Source of the DNA: Acinetobacter sp.
Lineage (GTDB): Bacteria > Pseudomonadota > Gammaproteobacteria > Pseudomonadales > Moraxellaceae
Assembly: GCA_030152675.1 (NCBI GenBank)
Contig: JASLIY010000159.1
Location: 1-5,174 of the forward strand
DNA length: 5,174 bases
Reading direction: 5' to 3'
The position numbers were made by a program, and so were the translations under genes. Shown piece after piece: positions 1 through 5,147 of this stretch. Within the stretch, counting starts at the first letter, position 1. Every line of letters starts with the position of its first letter. The notes under the pieces were generated by a model that made no database searches, was not told the origin of the DNA, and saw only the letters and a list, made by a program, of their open reading frames with translations.

Positions 1-140
1 ATGCTGTTGCAACAGAAGCATACACTAAAGCAGTACCTGTAATCGACCGTATGGCTGATAAAGGCATTATCCATAAAAACAAAGCAGCTCGTCATAAGAG
101 CCGTTTAAATGCACAAGTTAAAGCTTTAGCTTCTAACTAA
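1..140 (+). CDS. rpsT: 30S ribosomal protein S20, C-terminal part (5' end outside window)
   Basis: The reading frame enters at base 3 (bases 1-2 finish a codon begun outside the window) and runs 45 codons to TAA at 138-140. The visible protein has the S20 C-terminal half: an [16 protein letters not shown] stretch, then [18 protein letters not shown], the lysine/arginine-rich helix typical of S20, ending in ALASN. S20 is a primary 16S rRNA-binding protein of the small subunit made of long helices. About half of the usual protein of just under 90 residues is present. The start, ribosome binding site and promoter cannot be judged. An intrinsic terminator follows 17 bases after the stop, so the gene probably ends its own transcript. 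Identity is very likely from sequence recognition. Confidence 0.95.
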   Translation, partial: AVATEAYTKAVPVIDRMADKGIIHKNKAARHKSRLNAQVKALASN

Positions 141-156
141 TTGCTGCATTGAATCT

Positions 157-185
157 AAAAGCCCTTTATGGGCTTTTTGTTTTTT
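157..185 (+). terminator. Intrinsic terminator of rpsT
   Basis: An 8-bp perfect stem, AAAAGCCC (157-164) with GGGCTTTT (170-177), closes a 5-base TTTAT loop. A T-rich run (T5-G-T6) covers 174-185. It sits 17 bases after the rpsT stop, the expected place for a Rho-independent terminator. Confidence 0.9.
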
Positions 186-480
186 GAGCGACACAAAAAA
201 ATACAGTCCCACCGCATCAATCGCTTGTTTTCAAATCATTTCATCACCTACAATCCTTCTGAGCTCGCCTGCCACCTCACGGTACAATCATCCCAACACG
301 CCCATTGAGCGGGTCAGGTCACAAGCACAACAACAGCCCCTCCCCGCAATATGGAGAGAGTTGTTATTTAAATATAATTTTAAGTTTGTATTTTTTACTC
401 AAATTTAAACCGATGTATTCAAAACAAATTTATCGTAATAAGATTCAGACCATCCAATAATTTTAAAGTGAGAATTCGCA
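186..480. other. Gene-free spacer with a sharp composition change
   Basis: I see no convincing gene in this stretch. A 74-codon plus-strand frame (184-408) starts on TTG inside the rpsT terminator, has no ribosome binding site and resembles no family I know. Minus-strand frames are interrupted by stops. Bases 201-350 are about 52% GC with a strong strand bias (roughly 57 C to 21 G on the plus strand), while 351-480 fall to about 24% GC. The C-rich half can fold: ACC/CCTG at 315-322 region pairs with the complementary run at 270-282, and a short hairpin lies at 300-313. It could be gene debris or a small RNA, more likely from the minus strand. The AT-rich half probably holds the promoter of the next gene. 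Confidence 0.5.
373..378 (+). promoter_or_regulatory. Possible -10 element for the DUF2147 gene
   Basis: A perfect TATAAT lies at 373-378 in very AT-rich DNA, about 100 bases before the GTG start. No good -35 lies at 16-18 bases (350-355 reads TATGGA), so this could be chance in AT-rich sequence. If used, it gives a leader of roughly 95 bases. Confidence 0.25.
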
Positions 481-930
481 GTGAAACCTTCAATCCTACG
501 CTCTATCTTTGCCTTTACCGTACTTGCACTACCTTGCAGTCTCTATGCTGCAGACCCACTCAACAACACCGTATGGAAAACCATTGACGATAAAACCAAA
601 CAGCCACGTGCTTTGGTTAAATTTACCGAAAATAGCAAAGGCGAGTTATCTGCGAGCATTCAAAAAGTGTTGGTGCCAAGTGAAGTTGAAAAGTGTTCAA
701 AATGCGTCGGACCTTATAAAGACAAAGCGTTGACTGGACTCACCATCATCAAAAATCTCAAACAAGTCAAACCCAACAAATATGATCACGGTTCAATCCT
801 TGACCCTGAAACCGGTAAAACCTATAGCTTCAACGCCAATATGTCAGCAGATCAAAAAATCCTCAGCGGACGTGGTTATATCGGGATCTCTGCCATCGGC
901 CGCAGCCAAACTTGGCATCGCGTGCAATAA
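481..930 (+). CDS. Secreted DUF2147 family protein
   Basis: This 149-residue protein has an N-terminal Sec signal peptide: basic start (MKPSILR), hydrophobic core at about 8-18, and a likely signal peptidase I site after LYA (residue 23). Cys19 lies inside the signal and lacks a lipobox, so it is not expected to be a lipoprotein. The mature part of about 126 residues matches DUF2147: a VWKT opening, a CxxC pair (Cys72, Cys75) followed by GPYKDKALTGL, the ILDPETGKTYSF strand (106-117), and the closing LSGRGYIGISAIGRSQTW (128-145). The family's biochemical role is unknown; the Cys pair could form a disulfide in the periplasm. The GTG start is preceded by a modest AAGTGAGA ribosome binding site at 466-473 and begins directly at the signal peptide. 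It appears monocistronic, with a strong terminator downstream. Family assignment is confident; function is not inferable. Confidence 0.9.
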   Translation: MKPSILRSIFAFTVLALPCSLYAADPLNNTVWKTIDDKTKQPRALVKFTENSKGELSASIQKVLVPSEVEKCSKCVGPYKDKALTGLTIIKNLKQVKPNKYDHGSILDPETGKTYSFNANMSADQKILSGRGYIGISAIGRSQTWHRVQ

Positions 931-946
931 GCTTCGGTGCAATAAG
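922..946 (+). repeat. 10-bp direct repeat duplicating the stop codon region
   Basis: GTGCAATAAG occurs at 922-931 and again at 937-946, a 15-base period. The first copy encodes the last residues Val-Gln and the TAA stop of the DUF2147 gene. The second is in the same frame, so read-through would add Ala-Ser-Val-Gln and meet a second TAA. It looks like a small tandem duplication by slippage. Confidence 0.7.
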
Positions 947-974
947 ACCACAAGCGCCCTTAAAGCCCCAAAAC

Positions 975-1004
975 AAACAGCCTGCAAAGCAGGCTGTTTT
1001 TATT
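975..1004. terminator. Strong hairpin terminator between convergent genes
   Basis: An 11-bp perfect stem (975-985 with 989-999, core CAGCCTGC/GCAGGCTG) closes an AAA loop and is followed on the plus strand by TTTTTATT. It lies 45 bases after the DUF2147 stop. On the minus strand the stem is followed by a TTTGTTTT run, and the convergent phosphatase gene ends at 1061, so it probably terminates both directions. It is stronger in the plus direction. Confidence 0.9.
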
Positions 1005-1060
1005 CGATTGTTTAACGATGATCCCCGTTGAAGCGGACATTGATTTTTATTCTGATCAAG

Positions 1061-1798
1061 CTAAACCCGTTGTCGCTGCGCAAAATCTTGCATACTGAGC
1101 TCACCCAAACTCCCACGCCAAATCCAACGCAACACACTTTCTTCAAAGCAGTCTCCCTCAAACCAGACAAACATCCCTTCCATCATTTCCGGCCAGTCTG
1201 TCGATTGAATCTGTGCTTGACCTGAGATCACCGCCACAATTGCCGCCAAGATCGTGTCATGACTCACCGCCAAACTTAAAGCGTTGCTCTGTTGAGGATG
1301 GGTATGGTAAATCAACTCCAAGACATCCATCACCCCAGTGATGGGATTCTTCATCCCCGGTAAGCGTTGATTGACAAAGCTATTGATAAAGCCCAACGCA
1401 CCTTGTTGTTGAAAATAAGGCGCGGCCTGATCAATATCTAATACAAAACTGCCCGGCTCGACCAATAACCCCTGAGAAACGATCTCGATCGAAGTCGTAT
1501 GGCTGTGCGCAGTAATAGAGTCCGCACCATCAATCATCAAGGCAGCCGTATCCACACAGCGCTGAATCGGACTGGAGATGCAATGCTGAATCACGCGATC
1601 AGTTTGCTCAACCAAATAAGCCCCCCAGAGCTGAGCCAAATCTCGCCCCTCTGGCGTCAATTGCAAATGATAGCCCGCCAAGCCCTGACCACTGAGTAAC
1701 TCACGCAGTGAATGACGCGTGAAGAGCGTCACCGGCGTATTGGATGTCGGTAATAAGTCGATGGCTTTAAGCATGCTTTTTGGCAACAAATTCAGCAT
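1061..1798 (-). CDS. Histidine phosphatase superfamily protein (phosphoglycerate mutase-like fold)
   Basis: This 245-residue protein carries the histidine phosphatase signature. Residues 25-33 read LFTRHSLRE, with Arg28 and nucleophile His29. LTPEG follows at 48-51, then SSPIQRCVDTA at 75-85 with the third pocket residue Arg80. VEPGSF at 113-118 supplies a likely acid (Glu114), and AVSHDTILA at 177-185 gives the second catalytic His180. The RHxxRE arrangement differs from the RHGE of cofactor-dependent mutases, so a phosphatase is more likely than a mutase; the substrate is unknown. No signal peptide is evident, so it should be cytoplasmic. The ATG at 1796-1798 is supported by a GAGG 7 bases upstream (minus strand), preferred over Met9. 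It lies 66 bp downstream of cysQ in the same direction and may be co-transcribed, but an extended -10 element in the gap suggests its own promoter as well. Confidence 0.85.
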   Translation of the reverse strand: MLNLLPKSMLKAIDLLPTSNTPVTLFTRHSLRELLSGQGLAGYHLQLTPEGRDLAQLWGAYLVEQTDRVIQHCISSPIQRCVDTAALMIDGADSITAHSHTTSIEIVSQGLLVEPGSFVLDIDQAAPYFQQQGALGFINSFVNQRLPGMKNPITGVMDVLELIYHTHPQQSNALSLAVSHDTILAAIVAVISGQAQIQSTDWPEMMEGMFVWFEGDCFEESVLRWIWRGSLGELSMQDFAQRQRV

Positions 1799-1831
1799 GA
1801 TGCGACCTCAGTAACAAACGATATACATGGC

Positions 1832-1840
1832 ACTATAGCA
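1832..1840 (-). promoter_or_regulatory. Possible extended -10 promoter of the histidine phosphatase gene
   Basis: Read on the minus strand, 1840 to 1832 is TGCTATAGT, an extended -10 (TG-N-TATAGT, 5 of 6 to consensus). The best -35 match (TTGATC, 1862-1857) is 19 bases away, which is long, but extended -10 promoters tolerate weak -35 boxes. The transcript would start near 1825, leaving a leader of roughly 27 bases that holds the GAGG site. Confidence 0.4.
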
Positions 1841-1864
1841 TGAGAACTTTGTCGATGATCAACT

Positions 1865-2716
1865 TTAGAGCGATACATTCCCCAGCGCCGCCAAGGCGAT
1901 GTGCTGATTGTCCTCATCACGAAAGGCGATAAAGCCCTCATTGAGTACCGTGTCACGTTGATTGTAAGTAAATGGCACAGCATCCAAACTCACCAACCCT
2001 CCACCGATACTCTCAAGCAACCCCTGTCCTGCACTGGTATCCCACTCAGAGGTGGGATGAAAGCGCGGATAAATATCAATTTCACCTTCGAGCATCATGC
2101 AAAATTTATAAGCACTGCCCGCCTCACGCCGAATCACTGGGATTTCTTGCTCGATATACTCAATATATTTTTGATATTTAATATTTTTACTGCTGTGGCT
2201 CAACCCAATCTGAATCGCATCACTGTCACTGTCTTTATATTTGCAGTAGCGTTCCCAGTTCTTGTTTTCAAAGGCGTACTTATACGGCAACTCCGTCAAA
2301 TACCCCAAGTACATCAAGTGCTCACATGGCACAGCGATCATTGAGAAGATAGTTTGATGGTTTTGTATCAAACTCAAATTAATGGTAAATTCATCACGCT
2401 GATGAATAAACTCCTTGGTTCCATCGAGGGGATCCAACATCCAGCAGGTGTCCCAGTCATGCCGTTCGGAGTAATCGCTCTCTTCTGACAGTACCGGAAT
2501 TTCAGGTGTGATTTTCGCCAACTCCGCGATCAGAAATTGATTCACTTTGAGGTCTGCCTGCGTCACTGGCGATTGATCTGATTTTTCATCAATATTAAAC
2601 GCGTGCCCTGCACAGTAATGTTGATATTCCTCAAACAGCATCTGGCTTGCATGTGCCATCATCGTGACTAAGTTCAAGATCCGTTGATCCTGTGGTGCAT
2701 GAGTTGTGATAAACAT
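1865..2716 (-). CDS. cysQ: 3'(2'),5'-bisphosphate nucleotidase CysQ
   Basis: CysQ hydrolyses 3'-phosphoadenosine 5'-phosphate, the by-product of PAPS reduction in sulfate assimilation, to AMP and phosphate, using Mg2+ in the cytoplasm. The 283-residue protein has the inositol-monophosphatase-fold motifs in order: SPVTQADLKVNQ at 49-60, LSEES at 76-80 (Glu78/79 for metal), DPLDGTKEF at 95-103 (Asp95 and Asp98, the TKEF ending being characteristic of CysQ), and EWDTSAGQGLLE at 224-235 (Asp226). All expected metal ligands are present. It is somewhat longer than E. coli CysQ (about 246 residues), with extra length around 140-180, a Tyr/Lys/Asp-rich segment. The ATG at 2714-2716 has a weak TAGG 8 bases upstream. 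The start codon lies 15 bp from that of divergent yrfG, so its promoter must reach into yrfG; I could not find a convincing one. Confidence 0.93.
   Translation of the reverse strand: MFITTHAPQDQRILNLVTMMAHASQMLFEEYQHYCAGHAFNIDEKSDQSPVTQADLKVNQFLIAELAKITPEIPVLSEESDYSERHDWDTCWMLDPLDGTKEFIHQRDEFTINLSLIQNHQTIFSMIAVPCEHLMYLGYLTELPYKYAFENKNWERYCKYKDSDSDAIQIGLSHSSKNIKYQKYIEYIEQEIPVIRREAGSAYKFCMMLEGEIDIYPRFHPTSEWDTSAGQGLLESIGGGLVSLDAVPFTYNQRDTVLNEGFIAFRDEDNQHIALAALGNVSL
2684..2713 (+). promoter_or_regulatory. Weak candidate promoter for yrfG-hslR inside the start of cysQ
   Basis: TTGATC (2684-2689, 4 of 6 to the -35 consensus) is followed after 18 bases by GATAAA (2708-2713, 4 of 6), with TG at 2705-2706 making an extended -10. 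It would start transcription near 2720, giving a leader of only about 12 bases. That fits the lack of a Shine-Dalgarno site before yrfG, but the match is weak. Confidence 0.25.
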
Positions 2717-2731
2717 TGATAAAACCTATAT

Positions 2732-3451
2732 ATGTCCTATTTAGATTCAAAACCCATCGTGATGTTTGACATGGATGGCACCCTACTCGATTTAGCATTT
2801 GATGACTTGATCTGGAACACCTTACTTCCCAAGCGCCATGCAATGACACATCAGTGCACACTTGATCAAAGCCATGCTATTTTGCGCAATTTTTATCAAG
2901 AACATAAGCATACACTATCTTGGTACTCTTCCAAATATTGGACCTCCAAAGTGGGCGTTGATGTATTACAACTGCAATATGATCACCAAGATCAGATCAA
3001 AGCACGCCCAGGCTGCTTCGAACTGCTTGAACAACTCAAACAACAGGGCTATCGTTGCTGGTTAGTTACCAATGCCGATGTCGCCAGCCTTGCGATGAAA
3101 CTTGAGAATGTCGCCATGGCAACGTACTTTGAGGTCATGGTTAGCAGCGAACAGATGCAATATGCCAAAGAAGATCAAGGCTTCTGGCACACCCTGCAAC
3201 AGCAACACCCTTTTGATCCCGAACAGGCGGTCTTAATCGACGATACTGAGCCCGTCTTGGCCAGTGCTGAACGCTTTGGGATCAAACATCTGCTTACCAT
3301 TTCGCAACCATCAAGTCAGAAAGCAGTCCGTGATGAAGCGACTTTGCACTATCCAGCATTGTACAATCTGACCGATGCATTGGCGGTGCTGAACACTCGC
3401 TTCGCTCCTTCATCAGCGCAACTTGAGGATATTCATGTCGAAACAACTTAA
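2732..3451 (+). CDS. yrfG: GMP/IMP 5'-nucleotidase YrfG (HAD superfamily)
   Basis: YrfG-type enzymes remove the 5'-phosphate from GMP and IMP in the cytoplasm. The 239-residue protein has all HAD motifs: FDMDGT at 12-17 (nucleophile Asp13, acid/base Asp15), LVTNAD at 111-116 (Thr113), Lys146 in YAKEDQGFW, and LIDDTEPVL at 168-176 (Asp170, Asp171). Long stretches line up with E. coli YrfG from memory: DMDGTLLDLAFD, HTLSWY, LVTNA, AVKLE-like AMKLE, KEDQ and IDD(T/S)E. It is about 17 residues longer, mostly at the C-terminus. An in-frame stop at 2720-2722 limits the start to ATG 2732 or Met11 (2762). Met11 would remove most of the first strand before FDMDGT, so 2732 is preferred although no Shine-Dalgarno site is visible. 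The next gene, hslR, overlaps its last 17 bases, as expected for an operon. The yrfG-hslR order matches Enterobacteria. Confidence 0.9.
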   Translation: MSYLDSKPIVMFDMDGTLLDLAFDDLIWNTLLPKRHAMTHQCTLDQSHAILRNFYQEHKHTLSWYSSKYWTSKVGVDVLQLQYDHQDQIKARPGCFELLEQLKQQGYRCWLVTNADVASLAMKLENVAMATYFEVMVSSEQMQYAKEDQGFWHTLQQQHPFDPEQAVLIDDTEPVLASAERFGIKHLLTISQPSSQKAVRDEATLHYPALYNLTDALAVLNTRFAPSSAQLEDIHVETT

Positions 3452-3875
3452 GCCTGAACCTACAACGTCCATGCGAATCGATAAATGGTTGTGGGTCGCA
3501 CGCTTTTTTAAAACCCGTGCCATCGCCAAAGCCGCGATTGAAGGCGGCAAAGTGCATCACAATAATGAGCGCGTCAAAGTTTCTAAAGAAGTCCGTGTCG
3601 GGATGCAATTGAATATTAAGCAAGGCTTTGATAAAAAAACCATCGTGATTCAAGGTCTTTCAAATCAACGCGGGCCAGCACCCCAAGCGCAGCAACTCTA
3701 TACTGAGACTGAACAGAGTATTGAGCAACGCGAATTGCTGGCCACACAGCGTAAAATGCACAATTTGGCACATCCGGAGCAACGGCCGAGCAAAAAAGAT
3801 CGTCGAGATCTACATAAATTTAAACAAGCAAATGATCAATTATTTGCAGAACAGTGGGCTGATCACGAAGACTAA
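3435..3875 (+). CDS. hslR: Heat shock protein 15 (Hsp15), S4-domain RNA-binding protein
   Basis: Hsp15 binds free 50S subunits that still carry peptidyl-tRNA after abortive translation and helps recycle them. The 146-residue protein has an S4 domain at about 13-60, starting MRIDKWLWVARFFKTRAIA and including EGGKVHHNNERVKVS. A C-terminal basic region follows, with PAPQAQQLYTET at 81-92 and RPSKKDRRDLHKFK at 117-130, all lining up with E. coli HslR (133 residues). I chose ATG 3435 rather than the upstream in-frame TTG at 3423 because GAGG (3425-3428) sits 6 bases before the ATG. The start overlaps the yrfG stop by 17 bp in another frame, suggesting translational coupling. In E. coli hslO follows; here recA does. 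No U-tract terminator follows, only a palindrome at 3881-3899. Confidence 0.93.
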   Translation: MSKQLKPEPTTSMRIDKWLWVARFFKTRAIAKAAIEGGKVHHNNERVKVSKEVRVGMQLNIKQGFDKKTIVIQGLSNQRGPAPQAQQLYTETEQSIEQRELLATQRKMHNLAHPEQRPSKKDRRDLHKFKQANDQLFAEQWADHED

Positions 3876-3880
3876 GTCAG

Positions 3881-3899
3881 TGCGACATTACATGTCGCA
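3881..3899. repeat. Perfect 19-base palindrome between hslR and recA
   Basis: TGCGACAT (3881-3888), TAC, ATGTCGCA (3892-3899) is a perfect 8-bp inverted repeat with a 3-base centre, starting 5 bases after the hslR stop. It has no following T run (GAGCTTAAAAT comes next), so it is a poor intrinsic terminator. Its left arm contains the GCGACA proposed as the recA -35, so it may instead be an operator. It could also act as a 3' mRNA-protecting hairpin for yrfG-hslR. Confidence 0.75.
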
Positions 3900-3910
3900 G
3901 AGCTTAAAAT
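3882..3910 (+). promoter_or_regulatory. Candidate recA promoter
   Basis: GCGACA (3882-3887, 4 of 6 to TTGACA) is followed after exactly 17 bases by TAAAAT (3905-3910, 5 of 6 to TATAAT). Transcription would start near 3917 and give a recA leader of a little over 100 bases. Alternatives are TAGAAT at 3916-3921 and TATAAC at 3942-3947, both with poor -35 boxes. No E. coli-type LexA box is visible, in keeping with the absence of LexA reported for Acinetobacter. Confidence 0.4.
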
Positions 3911-3916
3911 ACCGAT

Positions 3917-4023
3917 AGAATCGCCCCTACTTTTCTGTCAGTATAACGGCCGTGGACTCCAGTATGAATGAAAGACATCCACTTAAGTATTTAGTGAAAT
4001 AACATAGTTTTGAGGTTAGCAAG
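3917..4023 (+). promoter_or_regulatory. Probable recA 5' leader with weak hairpins and the ribosome binding site
   Basis: If the promoter at 3882-3910 is right, this is the untranslated leader. GTGGA (3952-3956) can pair with TCCAC (3978-3982), and CACT-AA (3980-3986) with TT-AGTG (3990-3996); the two are mutually exclusive at 3980-3982, so they could be alternative folds. CAGTAT is repeated at 3939-3944 and 3960-3965. The recA Shine-Dalgarno GAGG is at 4012-4015, 8 bases before ATG. A structured recA leader has, as I recall, been reported in A. baumannii; whether this one behaves likewise is inference. Confidence 0.35.
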
Positions 4024-5061
4024 ATGGATGACAACAAAAGCAAAGCACTGAGCGCTGCACTGAGCCAAATTGAAAAACAATTTGGTAAAAACACGGTAAT
4101 GCGTCTAGGTGAAAATACGGTTCAGGCGGTGGAAGCGGTTTCTACAGGTTCTTTGACGCTCGATATCGCCTTAGGTATTGGTGGCTTGCCTAAAGGCCGT
4201 ATTGTCGAAATCTATGGCCCTGAATCTTCAGGTAAAACCACCATGACACTACAAGCAATCGCGCAGTGTCAAAAAGCGGGGGGAACCTGTGCATTTATTG
4301 ATGCTGAGCTCGCACTGGATCCTCAATACGCACGCAAACTCGGTGTTGATATTGACAACCTCTTGGTCTCACAGCCTGACCACGGTGAGCAAGCGCTTGA
4401 AATTGCAGACATGCTGGTACGTTCTGCAGCGATCGACATGATCGTTATTGACTCCGTTGCAGCCTTGACCCCACGCGCAGAGATTGAAGGTGAAATGGGT
4501 GACTCTCACATGGGTCTACAAGCCCGCTTAATGAGCCAAGCACTGCGTAAGATCACAGGTAATGCCAAACGTTCAAATTGTATGGTGATCTTTATTAACC
4601 AGATCCGTATGAAAATTGGCGTCATGTTTGGTAGTCCTGAGACCACAACCGGTGGTAATGCGCTTAAATTCTATGCTTCTGTTCGTCTTGATATTCGTCG
4701 TATTGGTCAAGTTAAAGAAGGCGATGAGATCATTGGTTCAGAAACCAAAGTCAAAGTCGTAAAAAATAAAATGGCACCACCATTTAAAGAAGCCCTATTC
4801 CAAATCTTATATGGCAAAGGCACCAACCATCTTGGTGAGTTGATCGACCTTGCAGTCCAACAAGAGTTGGTTCAAAAAGCTGGTGCGTGGTACTCATACC
4901 AAGGCAATAAAATTGGCCAAGGTAAAAACAACGTTATCCGTCATCTTGAAGAACACACTGAACTGGCACAAGACCTCGATCGCATGATCCGTGAGAAACT
5001 CTTGAGCACAGTGACAGTCACTCCTGAAACAGAAGATGAACCTGCTGAACTCGATGTTTAA
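4024..5061 (+). CDS. recA: Recombinase RecA
   Basis: RecA forms ATP-dependent filaments on single-stranded DNA, drives strand exchange and activates self-cleavage of SOS-type repressors. The 345-residue protein is full length. It shows the N-terminal oligomerisation helix (about 1-30), Walker A GPESSGKT at 65-72 (Lys71), catalytic Glu95, Walker B ending at Asp143 (MIVIDS), loop L1 around GEMGDSHMG (156-164), and loop L2 following Gln193 ([19 protein letters not shown], 199-217). The C-terminal domain includes [15 protein letters not shown] and ends in an acidic tail ([11 protein letters not shown]). The ATG is set by GAGG 8 bases upstream. Two substitutions stand out: Leu96 where RecA normally has His in AE-H-ALD, and Ala135 where RS-G-A is usual. 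The rest of the active site is intact, so the protein is probably functional. It is monocistronic, with a terminator 60 bases after the stop; no recX is visible in the 113 bases that follow. Confidence 0.97.
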   Translation: MDDNKSKALSAALSQIEKQFGKNTVMRLGENTVQAVEAVSTGSLTLDIALGIGGLPKGRIVEIYGPESSGKTTMTLQAIAQCQKAGGTCAFIDAELALDPQYARKLGVDIDNLLVSQPDHGEQALEIADMLVRSAAIDMIVIDSVAALTPRAEIEGEMGDSHMGLQARLMSQALRKITGNAKRSNCMVIFINQIRMKIGVMFGSPETTTGGNALKFYASVRLDIRRIGQVKEGDEIIGSETKVKVVKNKMAPPFKEALFQILYGKGTNHLGELIDLAVQQELVQKAGAWYSYQGNKIGQGKNNVIRHLEEHTELAQDLDRMIREKLLSTVTVTPETEDEPAELDV

Positions 5062-5120
5062 GTGCCAACAATGCAATACTCGTCAGTGATAGCACATCTA
5101 ACCTAGCTTCAGTGACAGCG

Positions 5121-5147
5121 AAACGCCCCACGGGGCGTTTTATTTTA
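5121..5147 (+). terminator. Intrinsic terminator of recA
   Basis: AAACGCCC (5121-5128) pairs perfectly with GGGCGTTT (5133-5140) around a CACG loop, and is followed by TATTTTAT (T-rich over 5138-5147). It lies 60 bases after the recA stop. The remaining 27 bases to the window end hold nothing I can assign. Confidence 0.92.

Noticed and set aside
312..335. GGTCAGGTC followed by AAG and AACAGCC, reminiscent of the SRP (4.5S) RNA core
   Set aside because: The diagnostic CCGGAAGG loop is absent and the flanks do not form the long SRP hairpin. I treat the match as chance unless a covariance model finds otherwise.
184..408. Plus-strand open frame of 74 codons downstream of rpsT
   Set aside because: It starts on TTG inside the rpsT terminator, has no ribosome binding site, changes composition abruptly part-way, and resembles no protein family I recognise.
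1901..2344. 147-codon plus-strand frame inside cysQ
   Set aside because: It lies antisense to a well-supported CysQ coding region, has no ribosome binding site and reads like a shadow frame.
2766..2771. Perfect TTGACA on the plus strand just inside yrfG
   Set aside because: It encodes Phe-Asp-Met of the HAD motif and has no -10 at suitable spacing.
3423..3434. Upstream TTG start for hslR giving four extra residues
   Set aside because: The TTG overlaps the GAGG that serves as ribosome binding site for the ATG at 3435, which is the better start.
3881..3899. Palindrome as an intrinsic terminator of hslR
   Set aside because: The stem is good but no T run follows it, so I list it as a palindrome of undecided role.
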